From the NCBI GenBank assembly GCA_046597185.1, contig JBKJLF010000693.1, positions 1 through 9,465 of the forward strand: DNA of 9,465 nucleotides. Direction: 5' to 3'. The stretch comes from CAMBDR01 sp046597185. Its GTDB lineage: Bacteria; Pseudomonadota; Gammaproteobacteria; Burkholderiales; Burkholderiaceae_D. The notes beneath the pieces are model-generated. The model had not been told where the DNA came from, searched no databases, and saw nothing but the letters and a program-made list of their open reading frames with translations. The translations under genes and the position numbers were made by a program. Positions 1 to 5,417 of this stretch are shown here, in pieces. The stretch's first letter is position 1; the number at the start of each line of letters is the position of its first letter.

Positions 1-2
1 TT

Positions 3-164
3 ACGCCCTTGGGTAAATTTTTTGCATCTGTCATCGCCATTCTTGGCATTGGTATTTTCGCCTTGCCCAGCGCGATTTTAACCACCGCCATTATTGAAGG
101 CACGCAAAAGAACGCACAACACAGCGAGAAATGCCCACATTGTGGTAAGCATCCGAGCGAATGA
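3..164 (+). CDS. C-terminal part of a voltage-gated-type potassium channel (partial, 5' end outside window)
   Basis: The reading frame is open from the window edge to TGA at 162-164, giving 53 residues. It begins TPLGKFF and continues through a hydrophobic stretch, VIAILGIGIFALPSAILTTA, followed by a polar tail. This is the usual sequence just after the selectivity filter in bacterial six-helix and two-helix K+ channels: a short TPxGK/R linker and then the pore-lining inner helix (S6) with its glycine hinge and the FALP segment. The selectivity filter itself (TVGYGD) would lie just upstream, outside the window, so the channel type rests on the S6 segment alone. The polar tail ends in CPHCGKH, half of a zinc-ribbon-like knuckle (one CxxC only). 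The protein should sit in the inner membrane and conduct K+. The DUF2238 gene follows 14 bases later on the same strand, so the two may be co-transcribed. Confidence 0.75.
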   Translation, partial: TPLGKFFASVIAILGIGIFALPSAILTTAIIEGTQKNAQHSEKCPHCGKHPSE

Positions 165-178
165 ATCATTTTTAGCCT

Positions 179-829
179 ATGCCAATGTCCCCATCCAAAC
201 CCCTCTCTACCGCCCTGCTTGCCAGCGTTTTTGCAGCAAGCTGGATCGCACCCATTTGGCCTTTGGAACAAGCGTTAAATAGCGTCGCCACGATCATTGG
301 ATTTTTCTTTTTGTGGAAGGCGGTTCAAAAAAATTACCTTACCGATGGCGAGTTTTTTCTGATTGTGATTTTTCTGGCTGCCCATACGCTGGCGGCGCGC
401 TGGCTGTATTCGAATGTGCCGTATGAAAAGTGGCTACAAGCCTGCTGTGGATTCACCCTCAAACAAAGCTTTGGCTGGAAGCGCAACCACTTTGACAGGC
501 TGGTTCACTTTTTATATGGCTTTTGCTTTACCCCTGCCATCGTTTCTTACGTGATGCAAAAATTTAAGCAAAACAAAAAAGCAGGCTTTTATTTCGCCAT
601 TACCGCGATTATGGTAACGAGCTTGTGGTATGAATGGTTTGAATGGGTGGTGGCGCTGGTGTTATCGGAGAAAGATGCCGAATCGTATAATGGCCAACAA
701 GGGGATGCGTGGGATGCGCATAAGGATATGTTGCTGGCCACCATTGGGAGTGGGGTTTGGTTTTGGCGCTATGCGTCCAGTAAAACCAACCGGAGTTCGG
801 TGCCAGCACCCCAACCTGGTGGGCCATAG
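179..829 (+). CDS. DUF2238 family inner-membrane protein (YjdF-like)
   Basis: A 216-residue, very hydrophobic protein, close in length to E. coli YjdF (about 209 residues). Likely membrane segments lie near residues 9-26, 35-49, 58-77, 108-127, 136-161 and 184-198. The family signature is clear: SNVPY (78-82), then NHFDRLVHFLYG (103-114) at the start of the fourth helix, YEWFEW (151-156) in the fifth, and NGQQGDAWDAHKDM (171-184) leading into the last. The conserved H, D, R and E residues inside or beside helices suggest a functional intramembrane or metal site, but the family has no proven biochemical role that I know of. The start is ATG 179 or ATG 185; an in-frame TAG at 173-175 excludes anything earlier, and neither start has a clear Shine-Dalgarno sequence, which fits coupling to the channel gene just upstream. 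The gene converges on the minus-strand transporter operon. Confidence 0.85.
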   Translation: MPMSPSKPLSTALLASVFAASWIAPIWPLEQALNSVATIIGFFFLWKAVQKNYLTDGEFFLIVIFLAAHTLAARWLYSNVPYEKWLQACCGFTLKQSFGWKRNHFDRLVHFLYGFCFTPAIVSYVMQKFKQNKKAGFYFAITAIMVTSLWYEWFEWVVALVLSEKDAESYNGQQGDAWDAHKDMLLATIGSGVWFWRYASSKTNRSSVPAPQPGGP

Positions 830-864
830 GCAGCGTCGTGTTACCCATGCCGCAGCTGCCAATA

Positions 865-891
865 TTTGCGTTAATTTTACGAAATTGCAAA
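865..891. terminator. Possible AT-rich hairpin between convergent genes (weak)
   Basis: The 86-base gap between the DUF2238 gene and the converging metallophosphoesterase gene contains a nested inverted repeat: TTTGC (865-869) with GCAAA (887-891), and inside it AATTT (873-877), loop TACG, AAATT (882-886). Three unpaired bases (870-872) lie on one side only. It is placed where a bidirectional terminator would be expected, but the stem is AT-rich and no clean T-run follows on either strand. Nothing else stands out in this gap. Confidence 0.2.
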
Positions 892-915
892 ACACCAGGT
901 TCGGCGCAATCCTTT

Positions 916-1881
916 CTATTTGAATGCCGCAGCCAGCGCCGTTTGGGTGCCTTGGCTGATCCGGCCAAAATACGATTGCCAGGCATCCGAACCCGCCGAC
1001 CAGTTTTGCAAAAAGCGCTGTTGCCATGCGGCCTGGTCATACCTGACCGGCAAAGCATCAACCCATACGTTTTGAATTTGCGTGCCATAGCAGGCCTGAT
1101 GCGGTGAGGGTACGGTGGCGATGCGGGTGATCAAGCCAAACAACCCATCCTCGGCCCGGAAGTTGGGCATGCCGGCGGCACCGTTGTTGATGATGGCACG
1201 CGGGTGTGGCGCATGCGCCAAGCGCCTGAGCGCGGGCATGCAGGTGTGGGTGCTGGCGAACACATCTACCTGCGCCTGCGCGAAAACACGTTCCAGCCAG
1301 GCTTGCTGCTCTGTTTGATTGGTAGCCTGATCCAACGCCGCTGCATCAAAGCGCCATCCGGCCAGGGCGTCGGCATCGCCATGCACCACACCGATATGGC
1401 AAGCGCCAACCCGGTAGCGCGCAACCATGGGCAGTGCTGCCAGCGCCGTCACAATGACGGGAAAGCGCGCTGCGGCGGCTTTCAGGCGCGCATGGATGCG
1501 ATTGGAGCGCTGGACAATCGCTTCATCCACCGTCTCGGGATAGGCGCAACCGCAGTCGGCGGCGGCGCTGTCGGTACCCAGTTCGGCCTCCACATTCCCC
1601 AGAATGGCATGGTGGCGTAAAACCCGGCGGTTGATTTCCTGAAAGCCATGCTCATCGACGTTGAACCAATTAAAGTCGCCATTAAAACACAGCGTAACCG
1701 GGCCGTTTTCCGCCTGGGCCATGGTTTCAATCGTGTCCAGCGCTTCCAGGTTGCCATACAAGCCACCGATCACATACAAAATGCGGGCCTCGGTGACTGG
1801 CGCACGGGCGATGGCGGCGGCACCATAGCGATAATTGAGGGGACAGCTTCTGCCTGCGCTCATTGTGCTCACTGCGTTCAT
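916..1881 (-). CDS. Metallophosphoesterase-fold protein with a degenerate first metal site, last gene of the PhnDEC-like operon
   Basis: A 321-residue protein following the order of calcineurin-like phosphoesterase motifs. Motif I, normally D-x-H-G-N, reads GGLYGN (39-44). Motif II is NGDF (67-70), motif III LGNVE (94-98), motif IV VVHGD (165-169), and motif V, normally GHTHxP, reads THTCMP (211-216). NNGAAGMPNF (232-241) matches the usual N-x-GS-x-G-x-P strand after motif V. Asp69, Asn96, His167 and His212 (the second-metal ligands, including the bridging Asp) are present, while the Asp, His and second His that hold the first metal are Gly, Tyr and Cys. Other cysteines are in SCPLNYRYG (12-20) and CGCAYP (110-115). 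From memory, related proteins share the GGLYGN and GCGCAYP motifs, so this may be a true subfamily rather than decay, but I could not check. ATG 1881 has GGAG 8 bases upstream, inside the end of the ATPase gene; Met7 (1863) is a second in-frame start within a duplicated segment. Activity and substrate are unknown. Confidence 0.75.
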   Translation of the reverse strand: MNAVSTMSAGRSCPLNYRYGAAAIARAPVTEARILYVIGGLYGNLEALDTIETMAQAENGPVTLCFNGDFNWFNVDEHGFQEINRRVLRHHAILGNVEAELGTDSAAADCGCAYPETVDEAIVQRSNRIHARLKAAAARFPVIVTALAALPMVARYRVGACHIGVVHGDADALAGWRFDAAALDQATNQTEQQAWLERVFAQAQVDVFASTHTCMPALRRLAHAPHPRAIINNGAAGMPNFRAEDGLFGLITRIATVPSPHQACYGTQIQNVWVDALPVRYDQAAWQQRFLQNWSAGSDAWQSYFGRISQGTQTALAAAFK

Positions 1882-1889
1882 TGTGCTTA
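1854..1889 (-). repeat. 18-bp tandem duplication spanning the metallophosphoesterase start codon
   Basis: Two adjacent 18-base copies, 1854-1871 and 1872-1889, match at 16 of 18 positions (plus strand CTGCGCTCATTGTGCTCA and CTGCGTTCATTGTGCTTA). Each contains an ATG on the minus strand in the same frame, giving the near-repeated N-terminus MNAVST / MSAGRS. The upstream copy runs into the ATPase stop codon. The duplication therefore supplies two candidate starts, 18 bases apart. Confidence 0.8.
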
Positions 1890-2756
1890 CTCCATGCGGG
1901 TTACGAGTTGGCCGCCTGCCGTGGTGTCGAGGTGGCGCGGCAGGTCTTTGCCATCAGGCCGATACAGCTTGATCAGGCGCTCATCATCCACTTCGGCCAG
2001 CGGCAAATCAAACAGCAGTGTGCCATGTTTCAGGCCGATTACCCGATCCGCCAGCACCGGCAACAGCGCGGGGGTATGCACCACGCTGATCAGAGTGGCC
2101 CCCTGCGCGGCTTTGGCCAGCAGTTGGCATACGTCGGCCGCCGCTGCCGGATCCAGCGCGGCGGTGGGTTCGTCGGCCAGAATCAGGCGCGGACCTTGCA
2201 TCAACAGGCGCGCAATCGCCACTTTTTGGCGCTCCCCGCCCGACAAGCGGTCGGCCCTGACTTGCGCGCGTGGCAACATGCCGACTTCGTTTAAGGCTTT
2301 GTTCGCAGCGGCGATTTCATGCGCCGGATAATAACGCACGATGCTGCGCCAGCCGTTGAGGCGGGAGAGGCAGCCGATCAACACATTTTCCAGCGCCGAC
2401 AGGCGCGCCACCAAATGCAAGCCTTGCATCACCTGCCCCACTTCCTGGCGCAAGGCGCGTAATTCATGTGGCCCCAATTCATGTGGCCCAAGGCCAGCGT
2501 GCAGCTCGCGCCCGAGTACCTGCACCTGGCCATGTTGGACGGGCAACAAAGCACCAATCACGCGCAGCAAGGTGGTTTTCCCTGCGCCGTTGTGGCCCAA
2601 AATGGCAATGCGCTCACCCGCCACGATGCGCAGATGCCCAATTTCCAACAACGCACGCTGTTCGGCACTGCACACCACGCCATTCAATTCCACCACCACG
2701 TTGGGGCTGCCCAGGGGCATTGGGGTGATTGGGGTCATTGGTGTGGTTGCGCTCAT
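1887..2756 (-). CDS. phnC: ABC transporter ATP-binding subunit, PhnC-like
   Basis: A 289-residue single-domain ABC ATPase that should sit on the cytoplasmic face and power the PhnE-like permease. All canonical motifs are present: Walker A GHNGAGKT (54-61), Q-loop VMQGL (Gln111), signature LSGGERQKVAIAR (171-183), Walker B LILADEP (191-197) with catalytic Glu196, D-loop ALD (200-202), and switch His226. The stretch RLNGWRSIVRYYP (132-144) after the Q-loop and the C-terminal DERLIKLYR are PhnC-like. The start ATG (2754-2756) overlaps the permease TGA by 4 bases (ATGA), so translation is probably coupled. Two low-complexity oddities set it apart from ordinary PhnC: an N-terminal Thr-Pro-rich leader (TPMTPITPMP, residues 5-14) from a 9-base repeat, and an exact duplication GPHELGPHEL (90-99) between Walker A and the Q-loop. 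Neither breaks a catalytic motif, so the enzyme is probably active. The phosphonate-type assignment rests partly on the neighbours. Confidence 0.85.
   Translation of the reverse strand: MSATTPMTPITPMPLGSPNVVVELNGVVCSAEQRALLEIGHLRIVAGERIAILGHNGAGKTTLLRVIGALLPVQHGQVQVLGRELHAGLGPHELGPHELRALRQEVGQVMQGLHLVARLSALENVLIGCLSRLNGWRSIVRYYPAHEIAAANKALNEVGMLPRAQVRADRLSGGERQKVAIARLLMQGPRLILADEPTAALDPAAAADVCQLLAKAAQGATLISVVHTPALLPVLADRVIGLKHGTLLFDLPLAEVDDERLIKLYRPDGKDLPRHLDTTAGGQLVTRME
2461..2490 (-). repeat. 15-bp in-frame tandem duplication in the PhnC-like gene
   Basis: AATTCATGTGGCCCC (2461-2475) is followed at once by AATTCATGTGGCCCA (2476-2490), identical except for the last base. On the minus strand this encodes GPHEL twice (residues 90-99), just before the LRALR segment and the Q-loop. 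Being a multiple of three, it keeps the frame. Confidence 0.9.
2717..2743 (-). repeat. Three degenerate 9-bp repeats at the start of the PhnC-like gene
   Basis: Three consecutive 9-base units, GCATTGGGG, TGATTGGGG and TCATTGGTG (2717-2743), encode the Thr-Pro-Met/Ile leader (TP-MTP-ITP-MP) of the ATPase on the minus strand. The unit length keeps the frame. The ABC fold proper begins only at about residue 19, so the repeat lies in a dispensable leader. Confidence 0.6.
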
Positions 2757-3634
2757 AACAGCGCCTGCCGGATGCGGCGGCTCATGCTATCAAACGATGC
2801 CACCAACAAGATGACGACGATCAGCACCGTCGATAAGCGCCCCCATTGAAACAAGGCGGTCGCTTCGGTGATCAACAAGCCCAGCCCACCTGCCCGGATC
2901 ACGCCCAGCACGGTTGATTCGCGAATGTTGAATTCCCAAATATACAGGTGGCTCGACACAAACTGCGGCAACACCGAAGGCCAGACCGCGCTAAAGAACA
3001 CTTGCAAGGGCGTGGCCCCCACGTTGCGCACCGCGTTAATGGCACCCATGTCCAAGGTTTCAATCGATTCGGCAAACAATTTGCCATAGGTTCCCATTGA
3101 ATGCAGCCCAATGGCCAGGACGCCGGCGGTGGGCCCCAGCCCAACAATACCCACCAGCACCAGCCCAAAAACCAGGGTATGAATTGAGCGCGCCACGTCC
3201 AGTATGGCTTTGGCAGCCCCCGCCAACAGCCATGGTGCGGCCAAATTGCGCGCGCTCAGCAATGCCAGCGGCAACGCCAAGAGCGCGCCCAGCAGCGAAC
3301 CCAGGGTAGCGATGCGGATGGTGGTCCAGGTGGCCCTGGCCAGAGCGCCCAAATAATCGCGCTCCACCACTTTGCGGTTTTCAACCCGTAGCACGGTGCC
3401 GTCATCACTCTTGTATTCGAGCCGCTCCTGACCGAACCAGACATCGACAAAACTGGGGCGCGCGAATTCGCCGCCGGTCTTGATCAGGTTGGCCAGCGGA
3501 TTGCGCCCCATGGAAAGATCCCCGGCCTGCCATAAGGTCAGCGCGCACAGCGTCACGAGCAGCACATATAGCAGGCTCAGGCAGAAAAACCCGAGCCGCC
3601 CCCGCAAATGCCGCATCAGTTTTACAACCATCAT
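2753..3634 (-). CDS. phnE: ABC transporter permease, PhnE-like
   Basis: A 293-residue inner-membrane permease. The first membrane segment is at about residues 15-37, and the core helices begin near 104. The cytoplasmic EAA loop, which docks on the ATPase, is at about 189-215 (AESIETLDMGAINAVRNVGA, then TP). The later RESTVLGVIRAGGLGLL stretch is a hallmark of PhnE-type permeases. Compared with E. coli PhnE as I remember it, the periplasmic loop between helices 1 and 2 has roughly 25-30 extra charged residues (about 68-93, QERLEYKSDDGTVLRVEN). Start ATG 3634 overlaps the PhnD-like stop by 4 bases (ATGA). A second ATG follows directly (3631-3629). No Shine-Dalgarno sequence is visible, so translation probably depends on coupling. 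It should form the transport channel as a homodimer with two ATPase subunits. Confidence 0.87.
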   Translation of the reverse strand: MMVVKLMRHLRGRLGFFCLSLLYVLLVTLCALTLWQAGDLSMGRNPLANLIKTGGEFARPSFVDVWFGQERLEYKSDDGTVLRVENRKVVERDYLGALARATWTTIRIATLGSLLGALLALPLALLSARNLAAPWLLAGAAKAILDVARSIHTLVFGLVLVGIVGLGPTAGVLAIGLHSMGTYGKLFAESIETLDMGAINAVRNVGATPLQVFFSAVWPSVLPQFVSSHLYIWEFNIRESTVLGVIRAGGLGLLITEATALFQWGRLSTVLIVVILLVASFDSMSRRIRQALL

Positions 3635-4512
3635 TTTGGGGTCAGCTTACCCGTGGCCAAACCCGCATCGCGAATCGGTTTATAGAAGCCATTGTCGCTC
3701 CTGACAAAACCGGTGTAGTGCGGTGGCAGCAAATTGGGTTGAGTTTTCAGCGCCTCGCCAATGCCTTCCAGCGCCTTTTGCAGCCGTTCGGTCAGGGCTT
3801 TGTCTCCCGCCAGGGCGGCACCCACGGCAAACGCGTCGTTGGGCAGGGTGGCGGATTGCCAGATAATTTTGGATTGCTCCGGCTTGATCAAACCTTGTTC
3901 AATCATCGCGTTGCGGTTACGGTTGTAATCTGCCCCGGCATCGAGCACACCTTGCGCGATTTGGGTTTCAATGGCCTGGTGTTTGGTATAAATCACCTTG
4001 CTGAAATAGGTGTCCGGGTTAATGCCCAGCGTCATAAAATGGCGTAGCGGAATCAGGTAGCCGGAAGTGGAACCCTTGTCACCAAAGGCAAAGGTTTTAC
4101 CTTTCAGGTCGGTAATGTTGTTGATCCCGGAATTGGGGTTGGTGACGATCAGGGCAAAATATTCCGGTTTGCCATCATATTGAATCGTCGCAATCGCTTG
4201 CGCACCGGCTTCATGGTTGGCCAGCACATAGCCCCATGGGCCCAGTAGCGCGATATCGGTTTCGCCATTGGCCAATGATTTGGCCAGGCCTTCCCAACTG
4301 TCCACGGTGCGCATGTCGACCGGGCGGCCCAGTTTTGCCGCAAGGTAGGCCGCCAGCGGACGATAGGTGGCGTCATTTTTATCTTTGTCAGGCTGAAACA
4401 GGCCTATGCCCAGCCGCAACGGCGCTTCAGCCGCAAATAGTGGATTGGCAGTACACGCCATGAGTGTTACACACAGAAAAACTGCCAATTTGACCAATAA
4501 ATTTGATTTCAA
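3631..4512 (-). CDS. phnD: Periplasmic phosphonate/phosphate-type substrate-binding protein, PhnD-like
   Basis: The first gene of the operon encodes a 293-residue PhnD/transferrin-type binding protein, assuming the TTG start at 4512-4510. GGAG (minus strand, 4519-4522) lies 6 bases before this TTG, and translation from it gives at once a classic export signal, MKSNLLVKLAVFLCVTLMAC. The frame stays open to an ATG at 4590, but that start would put 26 polar residues ahead of the signal and has no ribosome binding site. Cleavage by signal peptidase I after Ala27/28 (PLFAA) is likely; LMAC with Cys20 is an imperfect lipobox, so a lipoprotein form is possible. Family features are RLGIGLFQPDK (33-43), the ligand-pocket segment LLGPWGY (89-95) and the oxyanion-binding turn GSTSGYLIP (147-155), which in PhnD holds the phosphonate group. 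Ligand could be phosphonate, phosphite, phosphate or a phosphate ester. Nothing in the window decides which. Confidence 0.87.
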   Translation of the reverse strand: MKSNLLVKLAVFLCVTLMACTANPLFAAEAPLRLGIGLFQPDKDKNDATYRPLAAYLAAKLGRPVDMRTVDSWEGLAKSLANGETDIALLGPWGYVLANHEAGAQAIATIQYDGKPEYFALIVTNPNSGINNITDLKGKTFAFGDKGSTSGYLIPLRHFMTLGINPDTYFSKVIYTKHQAIETQIAQGVLDAGADYNRNRNAMIEQGLIKPEQSKIIWQSATLPNDAFAVGAALAGDKALTERLQKALEGIGEALKTQPNLLPPHYTGFVRSDNGFYKPIRDAGLATGKLTPK

Positions 4513-4518
4513 GTGAAT

Positions 4519-4522
4519 CTCC
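4519..4522 (-). promoter_or_regulatory. Shine-Dalgarno site fixing a TTG start for the PhnD-like gene
   Basis: CTCC on the plus strand reads GGAG on the minus strand, 6 bases before TTG 4512. It is the only good ribosome binding site near the 5' end of this gene and decides the start in favour of TTG over the in-frame ATGs at 4551 and 4590. Confidence 0.7.
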
Positions 4523-4549
4523 GGTAAATCATCAACATGAGGAAAGTGC

Positions 4550-4578
4550 ATCTTGCCGTGTCTACCTGGCAAAGTCAA
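4550..4578 (-). promoter_or_regulatory. Possible sigma70-type promoter of the transporter operon
   Basis: On the minus strand TTGACT (4578-4573) matches the -35 consensus at 5 of 6 bases. A 17-base spacer separates it from CAAGAT (4555-4550), a poor -10 (3 of 6). It lies about 38 bases upstream of the TTG start. No Pho-box-like repeat (CTGTCAT spaced 11 bases) is apparent, so phosphate-starvation control is not supported by sequence. Confidence 0.3.
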
Positions 4579-4602
4579 GTATCGACCCAATGCCGATGTG
4601 GC

Positions 4603-5212
4603 CTAAAAGCCGCATGCACACGCCCGATCACTCTTGTGCTGTTGAAAGCGATGAATGCGGAATATTTTTGACTTTTTATTTCGATTAGCGGCTGATCTCT
4701 CGCAATAGATTTTTGAACCCACGAAGTTTGGCAAGCCGGAATATAATACAGAACCTGCGGCGCAAGCCATTTCATGGCTACGCGCATCCACTTCCAGCGC
4801 TGCCGCAAAGTAACCCACCGCCACCAATTGCTGCAAATAAACCGGCAAAAATTGCGCAATCCCCCCAAGCGCCTCATATTGCTGCACATGCAAAAAACTC
4901 GTGTGACAGCAGCCGAACCGTTTCATAGCGCCGCGCAATAAAAACCCCATAGCCCAGCGTCAGCCCCGCCATCCCGAAACCGATCATCCCGGTTTGCAGC
5001 GCAGCCTGGCGCAGCAGCGCCTGCTCCGAAAATGGCACCGAATCAACGCGCTTGATCCGAATGCGCTCCGGTGCCCGCACGCCAACCTGGCGCGCCACAG
5101 CCAGCAACTCTTCTGGCAGTGCCTCGCCGGTTTGGGCGATGTTTTCGGCCTGCGCCTGCGCCCACGCAACGGCAGCGGGGATAATTTGAGGGAGTAAGGC
5201 GTCAATATTCAT
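4603..5212 (-). pseudogene. Small HExxH zinc-peptidase-like protein, frameshifted inside the HExxH motif
   Basis: The reading frame from ATG 5212 (MNIDALLPQIIP) runs to residue 112 and stops at 4874 with the out-of-place tail FACAAI. Removing one base from the run of six A (plus strand 4892-4897; T6 in the gene) restores a continuous frame: SHEFLHVQQYEALGG, then IAQFLPVYLQQL and ALEVDARSHEMA. The repaired protein has about 202 residues and ends at TAG 4603. HEFLH is an HExxH zinc site preceded by a strand, LTLGYGVFIA (GLTLG-type), the arrangement of small gluzincin-like peptidases. From memory, related hypothetical proteins in Proteobacteria share the LLSHE..HV.QYE and FLPVYLQQ blocks. The last ~45 residues after SHEMA look non-conserved and Lys/Asn-rich, so the original stop may also have been lost. 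An upstream GTG (5230) is possible. Neither start has a clear ribosome binding site. The gene lies on the same strand as the transporter operon, about 90 bases upstream of it. Confidence 0.65.
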
Positions 5213-5387
5213 AAATGAGTTGATCAGCACCCGTGGGCACCGATCGCAAACGATGGCTTACAATGGTGGGTTGGATTGCCGCCAATATACCATAAGCGCG
5301 CGCAATCACTTTTCATGCAAGCCACTTTCGCGCCCCGCATGCGCACGAATCGCAGCACAGCGGGCCGAACCATGGTATGGTTGCCAT

Positions 5388-5401
5388 TCAAATCAATTTG
5401 A
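5388..5401. promoter_or_regulatory. Inverted repeats just upstream of the DUF427 gene (possible operator)
   Basis: TCAAAT-CA-ATTTGA (5388-5401) is a perfect 6-2-6 palindrome ending 16 bases before the DUF427 start. Another palindrome, AACCAT-GGT-ATGGTT, is at 5368-5382. TTGCCA at 5381-5386 resembles a -35, but no convincing -10 follows at normal spacing. Together they could be a promoter/operator region. The rest of the 205-base gap from 5213 holds nothing else I recognise. Confidence 0.25.
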
Positions 5402-5417
5402 CTTTATAGGACATATC

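Noticed and set aside
609..1088. Minus-strand open frame across the DUF2238 / phosphoesterase junction
   Set aside because: It overlaps the ends of two recognisable genes, has no family-like motif and looks like a random translation.
1204..1620. Plus-strand open frame antisense to the phosphoesterase
   Set aside because: Shadow of a GC-rich coding region, with no recognisable domain.
1648..2331. Plus-strand open frame of 227 codons antisense to the ATPase and phosphoesterase genes
   Set aside because: It is antisense to two genes with clear motifs. The striking Cys-His run (CAHCAHCVHCAY) is only the 18-base duplication read in the wrong strand and is not a zinc site.
4575..4889. Minus-strand open frame of 104 codons overlapping the broken peptidase-like gene
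   Set aside because: It is the third frame of the same region; the conserved VQQYE...FLPVYLQQ block is in the neighbouring frame.
5220..5417. In-frame upstream extension of the DUF427 protein
   Set aside because: The extension is not DUF427-like, and a good ribosome binding site (AGGA, 5408-5411) serves the ATG at 5418.
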